Source: JALXCG01 sp026991065 [NCBI: Gemmatimonadota bacterium]
GTDB taxonomy: Bacteria > GCA-2686955
Assembly: GCA_026991065.1 (NCBI GenBank)
Contig: JALXCG010000547.1
Location: 1 to 5,152, forward strand
Direction of reading: 5' to 3'
DNA length: 5,152 bases
The notes under the pieces were generated by a model. It did no database searches. It was not told where the DNA came from and saw only the letters and a list, made by a program, of their open reading frames with translations. Positions 1-5,152 of this stretch are shown in pieces (positions within the stretch are counted from its first letter, which is position 1; each line of letters opens with the position of its first letter). Made by a program: the position numbers and the translations under genes.

Positions 1-366
1 GCCTTGACCGGCCTGAAGCGGGTCGAAATCGAGGCGGGTCCCGGATCGGTCAAAGGCAGCGGCGGCGGTCCCGCGGCACGCACCGACGGTTCCATCCGCC
101 AGGAGGTCGCCAAGTGGGCTCGCACCTTCCAGGCGTGTTATGAGCGTTCGTTGAAACTCGACCCGGGCCTTCAGGGACGAGTGTGGCTGGACTTCACCAT
201 CTCACCCAGCGGCTCCGTTGTTCGTGTCGAGATCAGCTCCGACGATTTCGACGTCTCCATCGGTGACCTTGATCAGTGCCTGAAGCGCTGGTTCGGCAAG
301 ATGCGCTTCGGCTCGGCCGACGCTGATGTCAACTGCCGTTATCCGCTCATGCTCATGCCGGAATAG
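1..366 (+). CDS. AgmX/PglI C-terminal-domain protein, 3' end (TonB-like envelope protein)
   Basis: The reading frame is open from base 1 to a TAG at 364-366, so the N-terminus lies outside the window; the TTG at 4 need not be the start. The visible 121 residues begin with a Gly/Pro/Ser-rich linker (about 1-30). They continue into a domain with the pattern of the AgmX/PglI C-terminal family: CYERSL at 46-51, PGLQGRVWLDFTISPSG at 55-71, a second Cys (C93) in DQCLKRW, then MRF and a final YPLMLMPE. The family is TonB-C-like, common in myxobacteria and relatives, and its members are usually anchored in the inner membrane by an upstream segment with this domain in the periplasm. AgmX and PglI were named from gliding-motility work, but most homologues have no assigned role. 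A third Cys (C112) is extra. I infer an envelope protein; the specific function is unknown. The gene ends 32 bases before a strong hairpin. Confidence 0.85.
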   Translation, partial: ALTGLKRVEIEAGPGSVKGSGGGPAARTDGSIRQEVAKWARTFQACYERSLKLDPGLQGRVWLDFTISPSGSVVRVEISSDDFDVSIGDLDQCLKRWFGKMRFGSADADVNCRYPLMLMPE

Positions 367-398
367 AGTCTCCGCGGAGAAGCGCCGCCGAGGGGGAG

Positions 399-436
399 AG
401 AGGCCCCGGTTTCTGCGTCATGAAACCGGGGTCTCT
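399..436. terminator. Hairpin between convergent genes, likely bidirectional terminator
   Basis: The arms AGAGGCCCCGGTTTC (399-413) and GAAACCGGGGTCTCT (422-436) pair over 15 bp with one G-T wobble (403/432) around an 8-base loop. It sits between the stop of the AgmX/PglI-type gene (366) and the stop of the convergent transglutaminase-like gene (469). No T-run follows on either strand, so it is not a textbook intrinsic terminator. Its placement and strength still argue that it ends transcription or protects 3' ends in both directions. Confidence 0.7.
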
Positions 437-468
437 GCCCGTTGTGCCCGTCCCCACGGCGCCGCATT

Positions 469-1974
469 TCACTCCCGCGCTGCTGCTCCGGCGTGGGCCA
501 ACTGCTCACCGCGGAGCCGCCGGAAGGAGAAATCGCGCTCCGCCACCACCGGCTTGCCATTCACCTCCAGCAGCGGATAAGCGAGAAAATTGATCGGCCC
601 GGAAGCCGGCAGTGGATCGACCCGCAGATCCCGCCCATGGCTCAACTCCACCCGGTTGGCCGGATTGCGCCCAAAATAGTAGGTGGAGAGTGGCGCGCAT
701 TTGTCCGCCTCAGAGATATCGATCGGCCACCACTTGCCTTCGGCATAGAACTCCGCCCAGCAGTGATAGCCGTTGATCCCGCCCGCGTCGCGCGCCGACG
801 GAATCGCCGCGCCGATCGCGAAGCGCGCGGGAATCCCCACTGAGCGGGCCAGGGCGATGAAATAGGAGTGGTAGTCGGTGCAGTTGCCGCTCTTCGAATC
901 GCAGGCATAGACTGCGTCGCCCTTGCCGTACTGGTTGCCCACCTTGGCATAGCGCATCTCGGCGATCACCTCGTCGTAGAGCGCCCGCGCCCGCGCCAGG
1001 TCTCCGGCGCCCTCCTGCAGCACCCGCTCCCGGATCGCCCGGGTGGCGATCTCTTTGAACTGTTGCGTTTGCGGTACTCGCGCCGATGGCTGGAGGTAGC
1101 GCGTCAAATCCTTTTCTCGGTTTTCGTAGGGGGTCTTCTCGCGGCGCTCCACCTGGTAGCGAATCTCGATCGGCTGCTCGCCATCCTTCGGACCGAGTTC
1201 GAGCACCAGAATCTGGTTGCCGTAGTCGGGGTCGGTGACCACCCGCTGCTCGCCGGGCACCACCATCTTGGTCAGACGCACGCTCTGGAACGAATCGCTC
1301 TGCGCCAGCGGGATCCACATTTTCGCCGAGCCGTCGATCGGCGGTGTCGCCGAGCGGTAGATGAACTCAAATGCGTCCCGCCCCTCGATCACCCCCAACA
1401 ACTCCACCGGCGCACCCTCGAAAGGAACCCGCATCCAACTGCGGTCCGGCTTCTGTTCCCAGACATAGTAGGGCTGACCATTGAACTTGTGGACCGTCGT
1501 CTCGACCACGTCCATGCTGTCGCGACTGCCGGCAAGGAAGAAATCCACGTCATAGACATCGCCGGCCCTCGTCGCCAGATCGACACATGCGAAAAAACGA
1601 TCCGCGGCGAGTTTTGCCAGGTATTCACGATGCACCCGCACCAGTTTGAGTTGCAGCGTTTCTCCTTCATGCTCCAACTCGAAGACTCCGCCGCCGGCGG
1701 CGCTTTTGCGGGCGATGTAGCGCTCGATCCCCTGCTGAATATCCTGGGTCACGCGCGCCGCTTCATCCTCTGCCAGGCCATTGTCTGTGGCGGTTGTCCC
1801 CGCGGCCGGTCGCCCGGCAGCCTGCGCCGTCGCATTGCGGGCGCTCTCACTCGCGCCGGTCTTTGCCGTTCCATTGCCGGCCGCCGTCGCGGCCCCGGTA
1901 TTGCCGTCGCCGGCCCCACACCCCAACGCCGCCACCGTGCCGGCGGCCAGGATTGTTCTCAACCAATAACTCAT
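469..1974 (-). CDS. Transglutaminase-like lipoprotein
   Basis: The 501-residue product starts with R6, a short hydrophobic stretch and ALGC19. This is a plausible but imperfect lipobox (Ala at -3), suggesting an exported lipoprotein. An Ala/Gly/Thr-rich linker (about 20-65) follows. Residues about 75-185 form a distinct N-terminal domain with FFACVDL, YDVDFFLAGS, VHKFNGQPYYVWEQ; I do not know a name for it. A mostly beta middle part (about 190-280) leads to the transglutaminase-like (PF01841/SMART TGc) core: catalytic Cys365 in GNCTDYHSYFIALARSVGIP, His404 in GYHCWAEFY, Asp419 in WWPIDIS. The spacing (39 and 15) fits the family triad, so it is probably active as a cysteine protease, transamidase or peptide-processing enzyme; the substrate is unknown. 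The start is supported by AAGAGG just before ATG, overlapping the stop of the upstream lipoprotein gene. The 8-base gap implies an operon and translational coupling. Confidence 0.9.
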   Translation of the reverse strand: MSYWLRTILAAGTVAALGCGAGDGNTGAATAAGNGTAKTGASESARNATAQAAGRPAAGTTATDNGLAEDEAARVTQDIQQGIERYIARKSAAGGGVFELEHEGETLQLKLVRVHREYLAKLAADRFFACVDLATRAGDVYDVDFFLAGSRDSMDVVETTVHKFNGQPYYVWEQKPDRSWMRVPFEGAPVELLGVIEGRDAFEFIYRSATPPIDGSAKMWIPLAQSDSFQSVRLTKMVVPGEQRVVTDPDYGNQILVLELGPKDGEQPIEIRYQVERREKTPYENREKDLTRYLQPSARVPQTQQFKEIATRAIRERVLQEGAGDLARARALYDEVIAEMRYAKVGNQYGKGDAVYACDSKSGNCTDYHSYFIALARSVGIPARFAIGAAIPSARDAGGINGYHCWAEFYAEGKWWPIDISEADKCAPLSTYYFGRNPANRVELSHGRDLRVDPLPASGPINFLAYPLLEVNGKPVVAERDFSFRRLRGEQLAHAGAAARE

Positions 1975-1982
1975 CGTGCCTC

Positions 1983-2273
1983 TTAGTTTCCGGTCGGATG
2001 CTCGCCGGAGGGGTGCTCCGTGTGGGGATGCTCATTCTGCATCGCCGTGTCGCCCGCCATCGGATGCTCATTCTGCATCGCCGTGTCGTCCGCCATCGGA
2101 TGTTCATTCTCCATCGCCGCGTCGCCCGCGGCCGGATGCTCATTGTGCGCCGTTCCGCTCATCTGCGCGCTGCTCTCCGCCGCGCTCTTCTCCGGCGCGT
2201 CCTTGGATTGCCCGCAGCCACTCAACCCCCAACTCACACTCAGCGCCAGGATCACAGGAAGTACGATTCGCAT
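1983..2273 (-). CDS. Small lipoprotein with His/Met-rich EHP repeats
   Basis: The ATG at 2273 is chosen over the farther ATG at 2375 because it follows GGAG at a 7-base spacing and begins a clean lipoprotein signal: MR, a hydrophobic core, then the lipobox LSGC20. The mature part is about 77 residues, hydrophilic and probably disordered. It holds six EHP motifs (45-47, 57-59, 69-71, 81-83, 86-88, 91-93). The first three begin near-identical 12-residue units of the form NEHPMAGDTAMQ, and the tail is shortened to EHPHT-EHPSG-EHPTGN. Eight His and six internal Met with many Asp/Glu could bind metal such as copper, nickel or zinc; this is inference from composition only. No folded domain is visible. 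It is the first gene of a two-gene unit with the transglutaminase-like lipoprotein eight bases downstream. The family is not recognised with certainty. Confidence 0.8.
   Translation of the reverse strand: MRIVLPVILALSVSWGLSGCGQSKDAPEKSAAESSAQMSGTAHNEHPAAGDAAMENEHPMADDTAMQNEHPMAGDTAMQNEHPHTEHPSGEHPTGN
2026..2148 (-). repeat. 36-bp tandem repeat inside the lipoprotein gene, 3.4 copies
   Basis: Units at 2026-2061, 2062-2097 and 2098-2133, plus a 15-base partial unit at 2134-2148, all begin GGATGCTCATT (GGATGTTCATT in the third) on the plus strand. Units 1 and 2 differ at one base, which changes Gly to Asp in the protein. Unit 3 differs from unit 1 at six positions. The unit length is a multiple of three, so copies can be gained or lost without breaking the frame. 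The near-identity of two units suggests recent duplication. Confidence 0.9.
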
Positions 2274-2337
2274 CGTTTTTCTCCATCCGGGTAAAATCGA
2301 CCACCGGCGGCGCAACCGCGCTCGCCTCGCTTCTGCG

Positions 2338-2366
2338 ATAGTAGGCCAAGCAGCGGTCTTTGTCCT
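2338..2366 (-). promoter_or_regulatory. Possible promoter for the two-lipoprotein operon
   Basis: On the minus strand AGGACA (2361-2366, four of six to TTGACA) lies 17 bases from TACTAT (2338-2343, four of six to TATAAT), about 65 bases before the ATG at 2273. The spacing is ideal and the position sensible, but both boxes are imperfect and such matches arise by chance. Confidence 0.3.
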
Positions 2367-2546
2367 TGCTTTCACGCCTGCGCCCGCTCAATTGATCGCG
2401 GCGATTCTCTGCCCTCGCCGGAAACCCAATCCCTTTTTTGAGGGACGGTGCACCCGCTTTGCTCCGGTTTCTTGCCCGGGCGGAGCCCAGCGGAGCAGGT
2501 TGCCGCATCCCGGATCGGTCGTGGGCGATCGGCGGTGTCGTGCCGG

Positions 2547-2699
2547 TCAGCCGCGACTCCGGGGCGTCCCCAGCACCTTCGCCACCAGCAAGCTGCCGCG
2601 CAACGGTCTCTGGACGAAGCCGGCAAGTCCTTTGCCGGTGAAGCCCTGAATCACGTCCCGCGCGTTGTAGCTGCTGCCGATCAGCACCGCAAGGTTGCG
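2547..2699 (-). pseudogene. Remnant of a response-regulator receiver domain (C-terminal part)
   Basis: A minus-strand frame ending in TGA at 2547-2549 encodes NLAVLIGSSYNARDV, then IQGFTGKGLAGFVQRPL and SLLVAKVLGT. This is the typical C-terminal third of receiver domains in hybrid histidine kinases and response regulators, whose consensus reads VLLSSGYNE...F.GKGLAGFLQKP......L..KV. The Thr/Ser-bearing beta-4 strand and the beta-5 region are recognisable, but the usual Lys-Pro pair is Arg-Pro. Upstream, the frame stays open as far as about 2738 (SLWRIVFTSPRIQR). No acidic pocket or phospho-acceptor Asp is visible there, and no start codon with a ribosome site. It is best read as a relic of a two-component gene, or a very divergent fragment. 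The rest of the 534-base gap between 2274 and 2807 shows no other gene. Confidence 0.6.
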
Positions 2700-2751
2700 C
2701 TGGATGCGGGGCGACGTGAAGACAATGCGCCACAGGCTCCTGGTGGCACTT

Positions 2752-2786
2752 CCCCCTCGCCAATCCCGGCCGTGACAAAGAGGGGG
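2752..2786 (-). terminator. Weak hairpin after the FGE-fold gene
   Basis: Seven-base GC-rich arms (CCCCCTC at 2752-2758 and GAGGGGG at 2780-2786) enclose a 21-base loop, starting 21 bases after the stop of the minus-strand FGE-fold gene. There is no T-run and the loop is long, so the terminator role is only a possibility. Confidence 0.25.
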
Positions 2787-2807
2787 CTCCGACTGCGAGA
2801 GATTCAG

Positions 2808-3707
2808 TCAGTTGATGTCTCGCACCAGGCGAATCCCGTTGTGGTAGGGCCAACTGTGCGCGGTTTTGTCGCGCCGGGCGGCACGGCAGACCATCACTCC
2901 GCAGCTGTTGCAGCCGCCACGGATCACATGGTATTCAGCGTGGGGCGGCGGGAGCGGATCGGAGACCGGATCGACCACCGGATCGCTGGTGAACACGACG
3001 TAGCGGTCCCAGACCCACTCCCACGAGTTGCCGAGCATGTCGTAGAGGCCGAACGCGTTGGGTAGCAGGAGTGCGGTGGGGTGACTGCTGAGGAGCGTAT
3101 GACCGCAATACCAGGCGATCGGATCGAGGATGGGATCGGCGGCGCAACCGTGCCCCTCCGGCTGGCCATTGTAAGTAGCGGTGGTGGTTCCGGCGCGGCA
3201 GGCGTACTCCCACTCCGCTTCGGTGGCCAGACGATAGCCGCGGGCGCTGCGGTTCCAGGTGGTCGGCTCTCCGGGCGTGTAGACCGGCTCCAGTCCCTCC
3301 GCCAGAGAGCGTGCATTGCAGTAGGCGATCGCTTCGTGCCAGTCGACGACGTCGGCGGCGCAGGAGTCGCAGTCGCCGACGCTGTAACCCATCAAGGTTT
3401 CGAACTCCCCCTGGGTTACTTCGGTGGTGGCCATAAAGAAGGAGTGGGTGAGGGTGACCTGATGCTGCACTTCATTGCCGAAGCGGCCCGGTTCATCGGG
3501 CGGTGATCCCATGATGAAGGTCCCGGCGGGGATCAGGACCATGCCTTCGGGGACGGGGACGTAGCCTTCTTCGGTATCGACGCGGGCGGCGCTGGAGCGG
3601 ACTGGCTGGTGCCCGACCACGCGCACCGGGCCGGCGCCCGCAACCGGCGCAGAGAGCGCCAGGGCGGTTGCCGTGACCAGAGAGAGCAGAGAGAGACGGC
3701 GCAACAT
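2808..3707 (-). CDS. Exported formylglycine-generating-enzyme (SUMF1/FGE-sulfatase) family protein
   Basis: The 299-residue product starts at the ATG at 3707, which is preceded closely by GGGAGG; the ATG at 3719 lacks a ribosome site. A signal peptide is visible (MLRR, hydrophobic 5-20, probable cleavage near AGA25). The FGE fold follows in order: GMVLIPAGTFIMGS (55-68), TEVTQGEFE (95-103), VDWHEAIAYCNARS (121-134), YRLATEAEWEYACRAGT (158-174), NAFGLYDMLGNSWEWVWD (217-234), VIRGGCNSCGVMVCRAARR (261-279) and GIRLVRDI (291-298). True FGEs oxidise a sulfatase Cys to formylglycine using two cysteines (human Cys336 and Cys341). Aligned by the RGG motif these are C269 and C274 here, so both are present, plus an extra C266 and a CDSC pair at 113-116. 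Many family members lack the first of the two. No sulfatase lies in the window, so the substrate is unknown; a modifying enzyme or a non-catalytic ligand-binding protein both remain possible. Confidence 0.9.
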   Translation of the reverse strand: MLRRLSLLSLVTATALALSAPVAGAGPVRVVGHQPVRSSAARVDTEEGYVPVPEGMVLIPAGTFIMGSPPDEPGRFGNEVQHQVTLTHSFFMATTEVTQGEFETLMGYSVGDCDSCAADVVDWHEAIAYCNARSLAEGLEPVYTPGEPTTWNRSARGYRLATEAEWEYACRAGTTTATYNGQPEGHGCAADPILDPIAWYCGHTLLSSHPTALLLPNAFGLYDMLGNSWEWVWDRYVVFTSDPVVDPVSDPLPPPHAEYHVIRGGCNSCGVMVCRAARRDKTAHSWPYHNGIRLVRDIN

Positions 3708-4289
3708 AGATCCTCCCATTGTAAGGTGTGTGATTTCCGCGCGGGCGGCGGCGAATGCTTGTTCAGTTCCCCAAAAAAATCAAGACTATCAGGGGGGGCA
3801 TGGAACAACCAGGGGGCGGTTGCATCTTTGATCCATCGTCAATGCCCCAGTCACATCGTTGGCTGCGGGCCCGATGCCTTGCGGCGCCTTGAGACATGCC
3901 TCCGTCGCCGGCTTTTTGCCGCCCGGCATGGGCCGCCTTGCCGGTGGCGGGGAAGCACCACAACCGGCGCACTGGAACGGGATTGCAGAATCAGGGGAGA
4001 GCCCTGGTGCATGCGCTCCGCGGCCGGAGGAGGGAGCAGAGGCGCGCGGCGGGGACGGGCGTGTTTTGAGCCTGGACCGGATCCGCTGCAGGAGAGGCGT
4101 TTTCGGCCAGGACGGGAGCCGGGAAGGAGCGCTCTGCACCGAGGGGAGGAGCCGGGCGGTGGGTGCGGCGTGGTTGGTGCTGGGTAAGAAAAAGGGCGAG
4201 ATCGTGGTGGGAGCGCGCCCGAAGGCGTGGCTGGCCGCGGGCGGATGGAGCGCGATGGGATTGATCGCGGGGGCGAGTGGTAGGCTAGG
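3708..4289. other. Long stretch without a supportable gene
   Basis: This region lies between the divergent FGE-fold gene and the plus-strand mini-ORFs. It includes the 5' region of the FGE-fold gene, with an AT-rich patch near 3770-3785, but no clear -35/-10 pair. One plus-strand frame is open from an ATG at 3874 to TGA at 4291-4293 (139 residues). It matches no family I recognise, has no ribosome site, and is rich in Gly, Arg and Ala, as chance frames in GC-rich DNA are. Its last 50 or so residues (VGAAWLVLGKKKGEIVVGAR and on) look more protein-like and overlap the next ATG as ATGA, so a decayed or unknown gene cannot be excluded. Overlapping minus-strand frames are Pro-rich shadows. Confidence 0.4.
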
Positions 4290-4291
4290 AT
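4261..4291 (+). promoter_or_regulatory. Possible promoter before the mini-ORFs and glycosyltransferase gene
   Basis: TTGATC (4261-4266) and TAGGAT (4286-4291) each match four of six consensus bases, with a 19-base spacer that is longer than ideal. They sit 37 bases before the ATG at 4329. This is weak and could be chance. Confidence 0.2.
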
Positions 4292-4328
4292 GATCGGTGC
4301 GAGAATTGAGGGGGCAGCGGAGTTTTCG

Positions 4329-4486
4329 ATGAATGAGCGACTGCGGCGCCTGAGTGAGTTCACGCCTTTGCGGAGGGCGGTTTGCGCGGGCAGGAATTGA
4401 TGGATGCGCCGCCGGGATTGGCGGGCGAGGAGGAGGATTGGGTCTATTCGGCCCCGGTGGGGCAGGTTCGGAAGCGGGTGTTGTGA
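4329..4486 (+). pseudogene. Small gene split into two overlapping mini-ORFs (frameshift or coupled leader peptides)
   Basis: An ATG at 4329, six bases after GGAG (4319-4322), opens a 23-residue frame (MNERLRRLSEFTPLRRAV...) ending at TGA 4398-4400. That stop overlaps an ATG at 4400 (TGATG). The second frame encodes 28 residues (MDAPPGLAGEEEDWVYSAPV...) ending at TGA 4484-4486, which overlaps the GTG start of the next gene (GTGA). Both pieces use GC-ending codons as real genes here do. The second frame is open upstream to 4358, so one base gained or two lost between 4358 and 4397 would join them into a protein of about 52 residues, basic at the front and acidic behind. I see no slippery heptamer that would support programmed shifting. 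An in-frame ATG at 4290 is another possible start. The product is not recognised. Confidence 0.4.
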
Positions 4487-5152
4487 CGCGTGGTCGCGCC
4501 GCGCTGATCGCGGCCCTGGTTGCGCTGCTGCTGCATCTGCCGATTCTGGGCAATGGGCTGGTCTGGGATGACGCAGAGAAGTTCGGCACTGCGCGCTGGG
4601 ATGGAATGGGAGATCTGGTGGCGGCGGTAACGCCGGACTACTGGAGCGAGTTGTCGCATGAGCCCGCGGTGGCCGGCTATTACCGGCCGGTGGCTTCGCT
4701 GCTTTTCGCTTGGAACCAGGCCTGCTGCGGGCTGCAGCCGCGCCTCTACCACGCGGAGAGTTTGGTGCTGCATGCGGGGGTTGCGGCGTTGGTGGTGCTG
4801 TTGGCGGCGGGTGTGCTGGGGTTGTCGCCGCTGGGGGCTCTGGCGGCGGGGCTGCTCTTTGCGGTGCATCCGATTCACACTGAGGCGGTGGCCTTCGCCA
4901 GTGATTTGACCGATCTGCTGGCGGCGGCGGCGTATCTGGCGGGCTTGCTGCTGCTGCTGCGCCGGGGGCGGCGCTGGCGGGGCGCGGTCGGGGCGGCGTT
5001 GCTGTGGCTGATCGCGTTGGGCAGTAAGGAGATGGCGATCACGCTGCCGCTCCTGGGAGTGGTACTCGTGGGGTTGGGGCTGAACGATGGCGAAAGGGGG
5101 GTCAACGGCGGCGCGGCGGCGGAGGAGGGCGGCGCTGCCGGTCCGGCGGGAT
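4483..5152 (+). CDS. TMTC-like membrane glycosyltransferase (O-mannosyltransferase type), 5' part
   Basis: The frame runs open from a GTG at 4483 to the window end (223 residues seen, C-terminus missing). GTG is chosen because GGAAG (4470-4474) precedes it by 8 bases, it overlaps the stop of the mini-ORF as GTGA, and the first membrane helix begins directly after it. The frame is also open farther upstream but has no ATG there. The sequence shows a first helix (about 8-23), then LVWDD with the acidic pair D29-D30 at the start of the first outer loop, as in GT-C glycosyltransferases. Next come YYRPVASLLFAW (66-77), several Leu/Ala-rich helices, HPIHTEAVAF (129-138) and GSKEMAITLPLL (180-191). 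This order matches the membrane part of the TMTC family, eukaryotic O-mannosyltransferases that carry C-terminal TPRs, and their many bacterial relatives. The predicted role is transfer of a sugar from a lipid-linked donor at the periplasmic face; the acceptor is unknown. TPRs, if any, lie beyond the window. Confidence 0.85.
   Translation, partial: MTRGRAALIAALVALLLHLPILGNGLVWDDAEKFGTARWDGMGDLVAAVTPDYWSELSHEPAVAGYYRPVASLLFAWNQACCGLQPRLYHAESLVLHAGVAALVVLLAAGVLGLSPLGALAAGLLFAVHPIHTEAVAFASDLTDLLAAAAYLAGLLLLLRRGRRWRGAVGAALLWLIALGSKEMAITLPLLGVVLVGLGLNDGERGVNGGAAAEEGGAAGPAG

Noticed and set aside
39-51. TCCCGGATCGGTC occurring here and again near 2509-2521
   Set aside because: A single 13-base match in GC-rich DNA is compatible with chance; no flanking similarity or target-site feature is seen.
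868-1986. A 372-codon plus-strand frame antisense to the transglutaminase-like gene
   Set aside because: It is a shadow in GC-rich DNA. The opposite strand encodes a protein with a full catalytic triad and a lipoprotein signal.
2026-2148. CRISPR-like array suggested by regular 36-bp periodicity
   Set aside because: The units are directly contiguous with no unique spacers and translate into a regular protein repeat.
2274-2375. A 34-residue N-terminal extension of the repeat lipoprotein
   Set aside because: It is Arg-rich and would bury the signal peptide; the GGAG site and lipobox support the ATG at 2273.
2140-2853. A 237-codon minus-strand frame overlapping the lipoprotein and FGE-fold genes
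   Set aside because: No family resemblance, no ribosome site, and it overlaps both flanking genes out of frame; the receiver relic is in a different frame of the same stretch.
4358-4400. Programmed -1 frameshift joining the two mini-ORFs
   Set aside because: No X-XXY-YYZ slippery heptamer in the right frame and no obvious stimulatory hairpin within the short overlap.
3789-4589. A 266-codon minus-strand frame across the gene-poor region
   Set aside because: It is Pro/Ser/Arg-rich with no domain, and runs antisense into the well-supported TMTC-like gene.

Overview
The window is GC-rich (roughly two-thirds G+C by eye). Several proteins carry export or lipoprotein signals, and the family mix is an AgmX/PglI-type envelope protein, a formylglycine-generating-enzyme (FGE/SUMF1) fold, a transglutaminase-like lipoprotein and a TMTC-like membrane glycosyltransferase. 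This suggests a Gram-negative, outer-membrane-bearing bacterium of the myxobacterial or 'Candidatus Eisenbacteria'-like sort, possibly uncultured. That placement is inference; there is no RNA gene or marker to fix it.

Layout. Positions 1-366 (+) are the 3' end of an AgmX/PglI C-terminal-domain protein. A strong 15-bp hairpin (399-436) follows and separates it from a convergent minus-strand set. Reading that set downstream from 2273, there is a 96-residue lipoprotein with His/Met/acid-rich 12-residue repeats encoded by a 36-bp tandem DNA repeat. Eight bases later comes a 501-residue lipoprotein-like protein with an intact Cys-His-Asp transglutaminase core. A possible promoter lies at 2338-2366. 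Upstream of these, still on the minus strand, 2547-2699 holds a C-terminal scrap of a response-regulator receiver domain with no visible phospho-acceptor half. At 2808-3707 there is an exported FGE-fold protein that keeps both cysteines of the FGE active site.

Positions 3708-4289 hold no gene I can support. On the plus strand from 4290 a run of very short ORFs, linked by ATGA, TGATG and GTGA overlaps, leads into a GTG-started TMTC-like (O-mannosyltransferase-type) membrane protein that runs off the window end. The short ORFs may be one small gene broken by a frameshift.

How the genes may work together: nearly all products are predicted to be envelope, periplasmic or membrane proteins. The repeat lipoprotein and the transglutaminase-like lipoprotein are almost certainly co-transcribed. 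The other genes look like unrelated neighbours. I see no CRISPR array, mobile element, tRNA or rRNA, and no obvious new multi-gene system. The least ordinary items are the repeat lipoprotein/transglutaminase pair, the two-cysteine FGE without a sulfatase beside it, the receiver-domain remnant, and the overlapping mini-ORFs before the glycosyltransferase.
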